Positions 1 through 7,346 of a stretch of 8,310 bases of DNA are shown here, one piece after another; position 1 is the stretch's first letter; each line of letters starts with the position of its first letter. Both the position numbers and the translations under genes were made by a program. The notes below the pieces were generated by a model. That model was not told where the DNA came from, did not search any database, and saw nothing but the letters and a program-made list of their open reading frames with translations. The stretch comes from Sphingobacteriales bacterium (GTDB taxonomy: Bacteria > Bacteroidota > Bacteroidia > Chitinophagales > Chitinophagaceae): positions 1 through 8,310 of the forward strand of contig JAHEFC010000173.1 in NCBI GenBank assembly GCA_024640385.1, given 5' to 3'.

Positions 1-861
1 CCTCTTCCGGTTATTCTTTATTCGCCCGGTAAAGGCCTGGATATGTTCATGTCGTCCAAATTCGAACATGGCCATGCTGAATACAACGGCTACAAGATGG
101 AGGGCGAGAAAATTGTTGCTGTGGACGGTTCTGAAGTGTATGATATTTCTCTGACCCGGAACGTGGTGCAGATGCTGATCGCCCTGGCGCTCCTGATCTG
201 GATCATGACCAGTGTGGCGTCCAAGTATAAAGGAAACGCCCATAAAGCACCCACCGGAATGCAGAATGCTATAGAACCGGTGATCACTTTCATCCGGGAT
301 GAAGTTGCCCGGCCAAACCTAGGCAGGAAATCTGATAAATTCCTTCCTTATCTGCTGACCGTATTCTTCTTTATACTGATCAACAATATTTTTGGATTGA
401 TACCTGCTGCGGCTAATGTGACTGGTAACATTGCCTTTACCATGGTACTGGCAGTGATCTCTTTCATAGTGATCCTTGCGAATACCAACAAACATTATTG
501 GGCACATATTTTCAATCCTCCTGTACCCGGGTTTGTAAAACCCATTCTTGCCCCTGTGGAATTTCTGAGCGTGTTCACTAAGCCTTTTGCCCTGATGATA
601 CGTCTTTTTGCCAACATGATGGCGGGGCATATCATCATCATCTGCCTTGTTTCCCTGATATTCATTTTCAGTGGTATCAATACAGGCGTTGGCGTTGGCT
701 TCAGCCCTGTTTCCATTGCATTTGCGATTTTCATTTATCTGATCGAGGTGCTGGTGGCATTTATCCAGGCCTTCATCTTCACAAACCTGACGGCCGTATT
801 CATTGGTCAGTCATTTGAAGGGGAGCACCACGATGAGGGACATGCAGAGGCGCATCATTAA
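1..861 (+). CDS. atpB: ATP synthase Fo subunit a (AtpB), 5'-truncated by the window edge
   Basis: Subunit a is the membrane stator that carries protons past the c-ring. The frame is open from base 1, and the 14 codons before the first ATG (position 43) read PLPVILYSPGKGLD, which looks like the N-terminal extension of Bacteroidota AtpB. The ATG at 43 is therefore internal and the real start lies left of the window. Hydrophobic segments lie at about nt 163-222, 340-396, 424-480, 580-680 and 700-800. The essential arginine is in MIRLFANM (codon 601-603), matching E. coli aR210. The conserved glutamine of the last helix is at 766-768 (E. coli aQ252). A histidine (628-630) occupies the E. coli Glu219 position and a glutamate (745-747) the His245 position, the reversed pair known from mitochondria and other bacteria. 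The C-terminus is His/Glu-rich. atpE starts 25 bp downstream. Confidence 0.96.
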   Translation, partial: PLPVILYSPGKGLDMFMSSKFEHGHAEYNGYKMEGEKIVAVDGSEVYDISLTRNVVQMLIALALLIWIMTSVASKYKGNAHKAPTGMQNAIEPVITFIRDEVARPNLGRKSDKFLPYLLTVFFFILINNIFGLIPAAANVTGNIAFTMVLAVISFIVILANTNKHYWAHIFNPPVPGFVKPILAPVEFLSVFTKPFALMIRLFANMMAGHIIIICLVSLIFIFSGINTGVGVGFSPVSIAFAIFIYLIEVLVAFIQAFIFTNLTAVFIGQSFEGEHHDEGHAEAHH

Positions 862-868
862 TTTGTGA

Positions 869-1144
<276 letters not shown>

Positions 1145-1157
1145 ACAGGAAATCAGT

Positions 1158-1190
1158 AACCGCTCCAACGCACAGGGCCGAGGAGCGGTT
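1158..1190 (+). promoter_or_regulatory. Stem-loop in the atpE-atpF gap
   Basis: A perfect 9-bp inverted repeat, AACCGCTCC (1158-1166) and GGAGCGGTT (1182-1190), encloses a 15-nt loop. It begins 13 nt after the atpE stop codon and is followed by CCTTTTC, too weak a T-run for a convincing intrinsic terminator. It could be a leaky terminator or a 3' barrier that stabilises atpE mRNA. Either would fit the higher demand for subunit c than for its neighbours. The stem is seen directly; the role is inferred. Confidence 0.6.
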
Positions 1191-1197
1191 CCTTTTC

Positions 1198-1234
1198 AAT
1201 TAGCTAATTAGCCAATTAGCTAATTGGCTAATTA
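1198..1234. repeat. Octamer tandem array containing a perfect 30-bp palindrome
   Basis: Four consecutive 8-bp units, AATTAGCT, AATTAGCC, AATTAGCT and AATTGGCT, plus a partial fifth (AATTA) run from 1198 to 1234. Positions 1205-1234 form a perfect palindrome centred on 1219/1220. The two units that deviate from AATTAGCT do so symmetrically: C at 1213 pairs with G at 1226, so the change keeps the palindrome intact. As RNA it can fold into a stem of about 13 bp with an AGCT loop; as DNA it could extrude a cruciform. It lies 23 bp before the atpF start, just after the 1158-1190 stem-loop. Its function is unknown. It may be a dispersed intergenic repeat. Confidence 0.85.
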
Positions 1235-1257
1235 AAAACAACAATAGAATTACGCAT

Positions 1258-1755
1258 ATGCAATTATTAACTCCCGCATTTGGTCTGATCTTCTGGACCC
1301 TGATCGCATTCCTCGGAGCATTTTTCGTTCTGAAGAAATTTGCCTGGCCTGCCATCATCAACGGTCTGAACGAAAGGGAGAAGACCATTGCTGATTCACT
1401 TGCAACTGCTGAAAAAGTAAAGCAGGAAATGGCCCAGATGAAAAGTGAGAACGAGGCTTTGATGGCCCAGGCCCGTGAAGAAAGGTCCCAGATGCTGAAA
1501 GAAGCCAAGGAGACTAAAGACAAGATCATCAACGAGGCCAAGGAACAAGCGAAAGTAGAGGCCAACAAGATCATTGTTGATGCCAATAACGCGATCCTGA
1601 ACGCTAAAATGGCGGCTCTTACAGATGTGAAGAACCAGATCGGTAACATGGTGGTGGAAGTGGCAGAGAAAGTGATCCGCAGGGAACTTACTTCCGGCAG
1701 TGACCAGGAGGCTTATATCCGTAAACTGGCCGACGATCTTACTACAAAAAACTAA
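1258..1755 (+). CDS. atpF: ATP synthase Fo subunit b (AtpF, peripheral stalk)
   Basis: Subunit b is the stator stalk that links subunit a in the membrane to delta and alpha on F1. The 165-residue protein has one N-terminal membrane helix (about 8-25, GLIFWTLIAFLGAFFVL), then the conserved junction KKFAWPAI (26-33), and a long charged coiled coil (about 38-135) rich in Ala, Glu, Lys and Gln. The C-terminal part (VAEKVIRREL) is the usual delta-binding end. Length and layout are normal for bacterial b. The ATG at 1258 follows a purine-poor leader without a Shine-Dalgarno sequence. It starts downstream of the hairpin and palindrome in the atpE-atpF gap and ends 14 bp before atpH. Confidence 0.96.
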   Translation: MQLLTPAFGLIFWTLIAFLGAFFVLKKFAWPAIINGLNEREKTIADSLATAEKVKQEMAQMKSENEALMAQAREERSQMLKEAKETKDKIINEAKEQAKVEANKIIVDANNAILNAKMAALTDVKNQIGNMVVEVAEKVIRRELTSGSDQEAYIRKLADDLTTKN

Positions 1756-1769
1756 TTAACCGATAGTTC

Positions 1770-2333
1770 ATGCGTCAACCCAAAGTTGCACATCGTTACG
1801 CTAAAGCACTTTTTGACCTGGCTGTTGAAACCAACCAGCTTGAAATTGTAAGGGAGGATATCGCGACCATTGCATCTCATACTACAGAGGATTTCAGAAC
1901 GCTGATGATGTCTCCGGTAATCAACGGGGATAAAAAAGAGAAGATATTCACAACTATTTTCGGCGCCCATGTATCCAAACTTACCATTTCATTCTTCAAT
2001 CTGCTGTTCAAGAAAGGCAGGGAAGTTGCTGTGAAGGAGATACATAATGCATTTGACGTCATGTACCGCGAACACCATAATATCCATATTGTGGAGATCA
2101 CCACGGCGGCACCGGTATCTGAAGATGTTAATACCTATCTGACCAACAAACTGAAGGCAAGGCCGAGGTATGCCAATGCCAACCTGCAGGTGACCAATAA
2201 GATCGATGAGAGCGTAATTGGCGGATTCGTTTTACAGGTAGGTGATCTTTTGTATGATGCGAGCATACGGCACGACCTGGCTGTGATCAAAAAGCAATTC
2301 ATTGAGAATATGTATGTTCAAAAGCTCAGATAA
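1770..2333 (+). CDS. atpH: ATP synthase F1 subunit delta (AtpH, OSCP family)
   Basis: Delta (OSCP) caps the F1 head and joins it to the b stalk. The protein is 187 residues, normal for the family. The N-terminal helical domain begins with the typical VAHRYAKALFDLAVE (residues 6-20). A middle segment has FFNLLFKKGRE (about 75-85). The C-terminal domain carries VTNKIDESVIGGFVLQVGD (about 141-159), which contains the recognisable GGF-V-VGD signature of OSCP. The start at 1770 gives the expected N-terminus and lies 14 bp after atpF; atpA follows after 22 bp. The tight spacing supports co-transcription. Confidence 0.96.
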   Translation: MRQPKVAHRYAKALFDLAVETNQLEIVREDIATIASHTTEDFRTLMMSPVINGDKKEKIFTTIFGAHVSKLTISFFNLLFKKGREVAVKEIHNAFDVMYREHHNIHIVEITTAAPVSEDVNTYLTNKLKARPRYANANLQVTNKIDESVIGGFVLQVGDLLYDASIRHDLAVIKKQFIENMYVQKLR

Positions 2334-2355
2334 ATAATTTTAAAAAAGAACCGCT

Positions 2356-3933
2356 ATGGTAAATATAAAACCAGATGAAATTTCAGCGATACTGCGTCAG
2401 CAGCTGTCGAATTTTAACACCTCTGCCGAACTTGAAGAGGTAGGCACCGTTCTCCAGGCAGGTGACGGTATTGCACGTATTTATGGTCTTAGCAATGTGG
2501 GATCTGGTGAGCTTGTGGAATTCGAGAATGGTGTGCGCGCTATTGCCCTAAACCTTGAAGAAGATAATGTTGGTGCGGTATTGATGGGCGAGGCTGGCGA
2601 GATCAAAGAAGGTTCTAAGGTTCGTCGCACAGGTAAGATCGCATCAATCAATGTAGGTGAAGGTCTGGTTGGCCGGGTTATCAATACACTTGGTGATCCT
2701 ATCGATGGCAAAGGCCCGATCGAAGGCCAACTCTATGATATGCCCCTGGAGCGTAAAGCACCCGGTGTTATCTACAGGGAACCCGTAAAGGAGCCACTGC
2801 AAACCGGTATCAAGGCGATCGACGCCATGATCCCTATCGGCCGCGGACAGCGTGAGCTGATCATTGGTGACCGCCAGACGGGTAAAACCGCCATTGCAGT
2901 TGACACCATCATCAACCAGAAAGAATTTTACGATGCCGGTAAGCCGGTATACTGTATATATGTTGCCATAGGCCAGAAAGCTTCAACCATTGCCAGTGTG
3001 ATGAAAACACTGTCGGACAGTGGCGCTATGGCTTACACAACAATTGTGGCGGCTTCTGCCTCTGACCCCGCCCCGCTTCAGTTCTATGCTCCATTCGCAG
3101 GTGCAGCCATCGGAGAGTTCTTCAGGGATACCGGTCGCCCAGCACTGATCATTTATGATGATCTGTCTAAACAGGCTGTGGCATACCGTGAGGTTTGTCT
3201 GCTGCTTCGTCGCCCACCCGGACGTGAAGCATACCCTGGTGACGTATTCTACCTGCACAGCCGCCTTCTCGAAAGGGCAGCCAAGGTGATCACCAACGAT
3301 GATGTAGCCAAGAACATGAATGACCTTCCTGAATCTATCAGGCATATGGTGAAAGGCGGTGGTTCACTTACCGCGCTGCCGATCATCGAAACACAGGCTG
3401 GTGACGTTTCTGCTTATATCCCTACCAACGTGATCTCGATCACTGACGGCCAGATCTTCCTGGAATCGAACCTGTTCAACGCAGGTATCCGCCCGGCGAT
3501 CAACGTGGGTATTTCGGTTAGCCGTGTGGGTGGTAATGCCCAGATCAAGTCGATGAAGAAAGTAGCAGGTACACTGAAACTGGACCAGGCGCTTTATCGC
3601 GAGATGGAAGCCTTCTCTAAATTCGGTGGTGACCTCGATGCTGCAACCAAGAACGTGCTTGACAAAGGAGCCCGTAACGTGGAGATCCTGAAACAGGGTC
3701 AGTACGAACCGGTGGCCGTTGAAAAACAGGTTGCCATCATTTACCTGGGTACCCAGGGTCTGCTTTCCATCGTGGATGTTAAGAAGGTGAAGCAGTTTGA
3801 AGAACATTTCCTGATGGAAATGGAGACCAAAATGCCCGACCTCCTGGCTGAATTCAAGAAAGGAAATCTCCCGGAAGAAGGTTTGAAGAAGATGGTGGAG
3901 ATGGCAAAAAGTCTGATGCCGGCATATAAGTAA
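2356..3933 (+). CDS. atpA: ATP synthase F1 subunit alpha (AtpA)
   Basis: Alpha is the non-catalytic nucleotide-binding subunit of the F1 hexamer and supplies the arginine finger to the beta sites. The 525-residue protein has the N-terminal beta-barrel domain (about 25-95), a P-loop GDRQTGKT at 171-178, the Walker B strand ALIIYDD ending at Asp268-Asp269, and the arginine finger in SVSRVGG (Arg390). The signature [14 protein letters not shown] is intact. Residues 310-335, between HSRLLERAA and GSLTALP, are about seven residues longer than the E. coli stretch as I recall it and differ in sequence. The C-terminal helical domain ends LMPAYK. The start at 2356 follows an A-rich leader with only a weak purine run. 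The gene is followed by a heptamer repeat and a terminator, and atpG is not next. Confidence 0.98.
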   Translation: MVNIKPDEISAILRQQLSNFNTSAELEEVGTVLQAGDGIARIYGLSNVGSGELVEFENGVRAIALNLEEDNVGAVLMGEAGEIKEGSKVRRTGKIASINVGEGLVGRVINTLGDPIDGKGPIEGQLYDMPLERKAPGVIYREPVKEPLQTGIKAIDAMIPIGRGQRELIIGDRQTGKTAIAVDTIINQKEFYDAGKPVYCIYVAIGQKASTIASVMKTLSDSGAMAYTTIVAASASDPAPLQFYAPFAGAAIGEFFRDTGRPALIIYDDLSKQAVAYREVCLLLRRPPGREAYPGDVFYLHSRLLERAAKVITNDDVAKNMNDLPESIRHMVKGGGSLTALPIIETQAGDVSAYIPTNVISITDGQIFLESNLFNAGIRPAINVGISVSRVGGNAQIKSMKKVAGTLKLDQALYREMEAFSKFGGDLDAATKNVLDKGARNVEILKQGQYEPVAVEKQVAIIYLGTQGLLSIVDVKKVKQFEEHFLMEMETKMPDLLAEFKKGNLPEEGLKKMVEMAKSLMPAYK

Positions 3934-3957
3934 AAAGTAAAAAGTCAAAAGTAAAAA
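3930..3957. repeat. Heptamer tandem repeat (GTAAAAA-like) at the atpA stop
   Basis: GT occurs at 3930, 3937, 3944 and 3951, exactly seven bases apart, giving four units: GTAAAAA, GTAAAAA, GTCAAAA and GTAAAAA. The array overlaps the atpA stop codon (3931-3933). One inverted copy, TTTTTACTT at 4030-4038, matches AAGTAAAAA at 3928-3936, so the two flank the terminator. No function is evident; it may be a slippage-prone intergenic repeat. Confidence 0.7.
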
Positions 3958-3985
3958 AAACTTACTTGCTGATTTTCAATAGGTT

Positions 3986-4012
3986 AAGCCCCACTAATGT
4001 GGGGCTTTTTCT
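3986..4012 (+). terminator. Intrinsic terminator of the atp operon
   Basis: A perfect 9-bp stem, AAGCCCCAC (3986-3994) and GTGGGGCTT (3999-4007), has a TAAT loop and is followed by a T-rich tail (4006-4012, TTTTTCT). It lies 52 bp after the atpA stop and before the promoter of the next unit. The tail is on the plus-strand side only, so it terminates rightward transcription. This marks atpA as the last gene of the operon. Confidence 0.9.
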
Positions 4013-4073
4013 ATTCAAGCCCTTTCTAATTTTTACTTCTCATTTTTTAATTATCAAACGTTCATCCTAAAAA

Positions 4074-4105
4074 TTTGGTTTATAATATAAACTACTTTAT
4101 GTTTG
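4074..4105 (+). promoter_or_regulatory. Bacteroidota-type sigma-A promoter for the TonB-receptor operon
   Basis: TTTG at 4074-4077 (the -33 element) and TATGTTTG at 4098-4105 (the -7 element, consensus TAnnTTTG) are separated by 20 bases, as in characterised Bacteroides and Flavobacterium promoters. Transcription would start near 4110-4113, leaving a leader of only about 10 nt before the ATG at 4122. The region lies between the atp terminator and the receptor gene, which is where a new promoter is needed. Confidence 0.75.
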
Positions 4106-4121
4106 TACCCGCATAGACATT

Positions 4122-6365
4122 ATGAGTAAGTGGATCATTATCTTATTGGCATTACTGGCAGGAATAGCAGCTTCGGCGCAAACCGAGGTCTCAGGAAGGG
4201 TTTACAATTCCAAGAAGAAGCCATTGGCGGGGGTGAACATCAGCATCAAAGACAGTTATGATGGTGCTACTTCCGATTCCAGCGGCCGGTTCAGTTTTAC
4301 CACCACCGAAAAAGGGAACGTGGTACTCCAGGCAGATCAGCCTGGCTATAAGTTGTACCAGCAGTCTTTCACCCTTAGAGATCAGCCCCTCACACTGGAT
4401 ATTGTAATGAAGGAGCTGATCGATGAAATGAATGCCGTAGTGATCACGGCCGGTTCTTTTGAAGCCAGCGACAGGAAGAGGGCTACGGTTCTGAATCCCA
4501 TAGATATAGTTACTACAGCCAGTGGAAATGGTGATGTGACCGGGGCGTTGAAGACACTTCCGGGCGCCCAGCAGGTGGGAGAATCTGAGGGATTATTTGT
4601 AAGAGGGGGCACGGCCACCGAAACCAAGACTTTCATTGACGGGAGCCTGGTGAATAATTTCTTTTACAGCTCCCTGCCCAATGTGGCTACACGCGGACGT
4701 TTTTCTCCATTCATTTTCAAAGGGACCGTATTCAGTACTGGTGGATATTCCGCTTTATACGGCCAGGCACTTTCTTCGGCATTGATCCTGGAATCTATCG
4801 ATCTGCCAGACCAGAGTTCTGCTAATCTTGGGATCTCGGTGATTGGACTGAGTGGTGGTTACCAGCATCTGGATAAAAAGAAAAGGTATTCATTCGGCGG
4901 CAGTTACAGCTATACTGACCTGAGGCTGGCATTTTCACTGATCAAACAAAGACAGGATTACGAGAACGTTCCCATCTTTCATAATTTGGATTTGAATTTC
5001 AGGATCAAGACTTCCAAAACTGGAATGATCAAATATTATGGCCTTTTTGGAACCAACAGTTTAAAATTCTACACACCCAGTATCGATACCATTGGTTATC
5101 TGGACGGATTCTCGCTGAAGAACAGGAATATGTACCATAACCTTTCGTACCGCGAATCAATAGGAAGATGGAAATTGTTCACAGGCCTTTCCTATACCAA
5201 TAATCATGATCAGATTGAAAGTGCACTGTATTCAGATGAAAAAAATATTGTACTCATATCGCCGCTTGAATTCAAGAATTACAAGCTGGACAACCAGGGA
5301 AATTATTTCAACGGCAAACTCGTCATGGAAAGAAAATTTGCCGGCCTCAACGCAGTACGTTTTGGCGGTGAACTCAATCACCTTGACGATCAGTCTGATT
5401 ACACATCCTACAACGGTGAAAAATTCAGCAGGGAAGTGAAGGAAGATATATCAGCACTGTTTACAGAAACAGATCTTTATATCACCAATGATATTGCCGC
5501 GAAATTGGGTGGAAGGTTTGAACATTCCAAACTGCTGAACAAAACGAATTTTGCTCCCCGTGCTTCGCTGGCATACAAGATCAATAATGAAAGCCAGGCT
5601 GCATTTGCATACGGGCAGTTCTACCAGAACCCCGAGGCACAGTATTTCCCAACGTTCAACAGCCTGACATTCACTAAAGCCACGCATTATATTTTACAGT
5701 ACCAGCGGGTGAACAGGCTGGTCACTTTCCGGACCGAATTTTTTTATAAGAAATATGAAGATCTCATTAAGACGGGGCTGCAGCAGTACAGGCCTGTTGC
5801 TACAGGCAATGCAGGGTTTGGTGATGCAAAAGGAATAGAGGTATTCTGGCGTGATAAGAAAACGATCAAATCCGTTGATTACTGGGTTTCATATTCATAC
5901 CTGGACACTAAAAGGGATTACCTGAACTTTCCTTCTGCCATTCAGCCCAGTTTTGCGGCCCGGCATACGGCTTCATTTGTTGTGAAGAGATTTGTAACCA
6001 AATGGAAAACCCAGTTCAATGCGGCTTATAATTATGCCAGTGGCAGGCCATATTATTTTATAGCGCCTGCAGGCAGCGGTGATTTTAAATTCACAGACCG
6101 CGGTACCACCCGGGATTACCATAATGTAAGCGTATCGTTCAATTATCTGCCCAGCATCGGAAAGAAAGATGCAAAAGCATTTGCTGTTTACGTGCTGTCG
6201 GTCAGCAACGTTTTTGGTTTCAACCAGGTGTACAATTACCAGTATTCTTATAATGGAGCGAGAAAAGAAGCGATCGTTCCTCCATCGAAGATATTCGTGT
6301 TCGTGGGTGCCTTCATCAGTTTCGGTATTGACAGATCACAGGATGTTATCAACAGTAATCTTTAA
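4122..6365 (+). CDS. TonB-dependent outer-membrane receptor with N-terminal carboxypeptidase-regulatory-like domain
   Basis: This is a predicted outer-membrane active transporter powered by TonB; its substrate is unknown. The 747-residue precursor has a signal peptide (about 1-19, cut after ASA before QTEV) and a carboxypeptidase-regulatory-like Ig-type domain (about 21-97; VSGRVYNSKKKPLAGVNIS, then SDSSGRFSF). A TonB-box-like AVVITAG lies at 105-111. The plug (about 112-225) includes LFVRGG (158-163), IDGSLV and the end motif GGYSALYGQALSSALI. The rest is a beta-barrel rich in aromatic, alternating strands, ending in FVFVGAFISFGID plus a ten-residue tail. It is shorter than SusC proteins (about 1000 residues) and no susD follows, so a small-ligand or metal/siderophore-type receptor is more likely than a glycan one. 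That is inference. Its own promoter lies upstream, and it leads an apparent five-gene operon. Confidence 0.9.
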   Translation: MSKWIIILLALLAGIAASAQTEVSGRVYNSKKKPLAGVNISIKDSYDGATSDSSGRFSFTTTEKGNVVLQADQPGYKLYQQSFTLRDQPLTLDIVMKELIDEMNAVVITAGSFEASDRKRATVLNPIDIVTTASGNGDVTGALKTLPGAQQVGESEGLFVRGGTATETKTFIDGSLVNNFFYSSLPNVATRGRFSPFIFKGTVFSTGGYSALYGQALSSALILESIDLPDQSSANLGISVIGLSGGYQHLDKKKRYSFGGSYSYTDLRLAFSLIKQRQDYENVPIFHNLDLNFRIKTSKTGMIKYYGLFGTNSLKFYTPSIDTIGYLDGFSLKNRNMYHNLSYRESIGRWKLFTGLSYTNNHDQIESALYSDEKNIVLISPLEFKNYKLDNQGNYFNGKLVMERKFAGLNAVRFGGELNHLDDQSDYTSYNGEKFSREVKEDISALFTETDLYITNDIAAKLGGRFEHSKLLNKTNFAPRASLAYKINNESQAAFAYGQFYQNPEAQYFPTFNSLTFTKATHYILQYQRVNRLVTFRTEFFYKKYEDLIKTGLQQYRPVATGNAGFGDAKGIEVFWRDKKTIKSVDYWVSYSYLDTKRDYLNFPSAIQPSFAARHTASFVVKRFVTKWKTQFNAAYNYASGRPYYFIAPAGSGDFKFTDRGTTRDYHNVSVSFNYLPSIGKKDAKAFAVYVLSVSNVFGFNQVYNYQYSYNGARKEAIVPPSKIFVFVGAFISFGIDRSQDVINSNL

Positions 6366-6375
6366 AACATATCTA

Positions 6376-6681
6376 ATGAATAATGAAAATCAGATCAATG
6401 ATCCCCAAGACAGGGCGCTATGGGAGATCGCAAAAAGAAGGGCCTCATTCAAGAGGCACTTGCTGACTTATGTTGTGGTAGTGGGTTTCTTATGGGCCAT
6501 TTGGGCCCTGACCGGAGATCGTGATGACAGGCGTTTCCCATGGCCTATATGGGCTACACTTGGTTGGGGAATAGGTATGATTTTTCATTACCTGGGCGCC
6601 TATGTTTTTCCCAGGGAGAATTCGGTCGAAAAAGAATTCGAGAAATTAAAACAGACAAAAACAGATAAAAAAATAATATGA
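6376..6681 (+). CDS. 2TM domain-containing small membrane protein
   Basis: This 101-residue protein resembles the 2TM domain family (as I recall, PF13239), which is common in Bacteroidota and has no firmly known function. A basic amphipathic lead (WEIAKRRASFKRHL, 16-29) precedes TM1 (about 29-46, LLTYVVVVGFLWAIWALT). A short charged loop (GDRDDRR) follows, then TM2 (about 54-78) with the family hallmark W-P-x-W...GWGIG...H (56-71). The tail is charged (EKEFEKLKQTKTDKK). The ATG at 6376 was chosen because it gives the family N-terminus and sits 10 bp after the receptor stop; upstream codons in this frame overlap the receptor gene and are not protein-like. Its stop overlaps the next start (ATGA), so the two are probably translationally coupled. 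Confidence 0.85.
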   Translation: MNNENQINDPQDRALWEIAKRRASFKRHLLTYVVVVGFLWAIWALTGDRDDRRFPWPIWATLGWGIGMIFHYLGAYVFPRENSVEKEFEKLKQTKTDKKII

Positions 6682-7244
6682 AAAAAATCATCACAGCAGT
6701 TTTGATATTGGTTTCCATGGGAGCCAGCGCGCAATCAGAAAAATATATGAAAGCGATGGAAGACAAAGTGAACGGACTTGATACCGTGAGTTCTGTTTCG
6801 GGTTGGCAGAACATGGCCAATTCTTTTGAAAGAATAGGCGAAGCCGAGAAGAACCAATGGCTGCCCTTCTATTATGCCGCGCTGAGCCATGTGATGTCTG
6901 GCTACATGATGAGTAATGGACAGCCGGGCACAGCAAACATTACCCAGATGGATATGCTGGCGGATAAGGCTGAGGCCCTGATAACAAAAGCGGAGTCATT
7001 GGAAAAAGAGAACTCTGAAGTTTTCTGTGTGAAAAAAATGATCGCCACATTGAAGATGACTGCTGATCCGATGAACCGGTGGCAGACCTATGGCCCAAAA
7101 GCGGGAGAGGCGTTGGCCAAGGCGAAAGCGCTTGATGCTTCAAACCCCAGGGTCTATATGCTTGAAGGCCAGGATAAATTCTTCACACCCGAACAGTTCG
7201 GGGGCAGCAAAACGGAAGCAAAAAAGCTTTTTGAAGAGTCGTGA
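6678..7244 (+). CDS. Secreted helical (TPR-like) protein of unknown function, reading frame broken near its 3' end
   Basis: The 188-residue product starts with a signal peptide (1-18, MKKIITAVLILVSMGASA, then QSEK), so it is probably periplasmic. The rest is alpha-helical with TPR-like texture: WQNMANSFERIGEAEKNQWLPFYYAA, LADKAEALITKAESLEKENSEVF, and ALAKAKALDASNPRVYMLEGQ followed by TPEQFGG. I recognise it as a conserved Bacteroidota hypothetical family but know no function. The start overlaps the 2TM gene stop by 4 bp (ATGA). The frame stops at 7242-7244 right after KKLFEES, earlier than expected: a credible C-terminus continues in the -1 frame to 7333. Restoring one base would give about 218 residues. 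It is either a true frameshift mutation or a sequence error. Confidence 0.8.
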   Translation: MKKIITAVLILVSMGASAQSEKYMKAMEDKVNGLDTVSSVSGWQNMANSFERIGEAEKNQWLPFYYAALSHVMSGYMMSNGQPGTANITQMDMLADKAEALITKAESLEKENSEVFCVKKMIATLKMTADPMNRWQTYGPKAGEALAKAKALDASNPRVYMLEGQDKFFTPEQFGGSKTEAKKLFEES

Positions 7245-7333
7245 AAAAATATGAAAGTTTTCAGCCTAAATCTTCCATTCACCCACGCTGGGGGATGAAC
7301 CAGGTGAAGTATTTTTTAGCCCAGGTCAAATAG
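7241..7333 (+). pseudogene. Out-of-frame C-terminal remainder of the secreted helical protein
   Basis: From 7241, one base back from the preceding gene's frame, 30 codons read VKKYESFQPKSSIHP then RWGMNQVKYFLAQVK and stop at 7331-7333. They directly continue the helix that ends LFEES, and the F-x-P-x-S...HPxWG pattern matches how I remember this family ending. Counting this tail, the gap to the next gene shrinks from 102 bp to 13 bp, in line with the rest of the operon. In this frame a TGA at 7232-7234 blocks reading further upstream, so the break lies between about 7235 and 7243. The fragment is unlikely to be expressed on its own. Confidence 0.75.
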
Positions 7334-7346
7334 AAAAAAGATAGTT

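Noticed and set aside
43..45. ATG at 43 as the start of atpB.
   Set aside because: The frame is open to base 1 and the upstream codons (PLPVILYSPGKGLD) look like conserved AtpB sequence, so this methionine is internal.
1158..1196. Full intrinsic terminator after atpE.
   Set aside because: The stem is good but the loop is 15 nt and the following run is only CCTTTTC. Essential downstream atp genes lack another evident promoter, so complete termination is unlikely.
1200..1649. Minus-strand open frame of 149 codons opposite atpF.
   Set aside because: It is antisense to a certain gene, its composition mirrors the coiled-coil codons, and it runs into the palindromic repeat. It is a shadow frame.
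3364..3948. Minus-strand open frame of 194 codons opposite the 3' end of atpA.
   Set aside because: It is fully antisense to conserved atpA sequence, its product resembles no family I know, and no promoter or start context is visible.
3998..4030. Ten-codon open frame starting inside the terminator.
   Set aside because: It is too short, overlaps the terminator stem, and has no start context.
7220..7234. An A AAA AAG heptamer (7220-7226) in the right register for dnaX-type -1 frameshifting, just before the broken end of the secreted protein gene.
   Set aside because: After a -1 slip the next codons read GCT TTT TGA, so translation stops at 7232-7234 and never reaches the C-terminal tail. It cannot explain the frame change, and no strong downstream stimulatory stem is evident.
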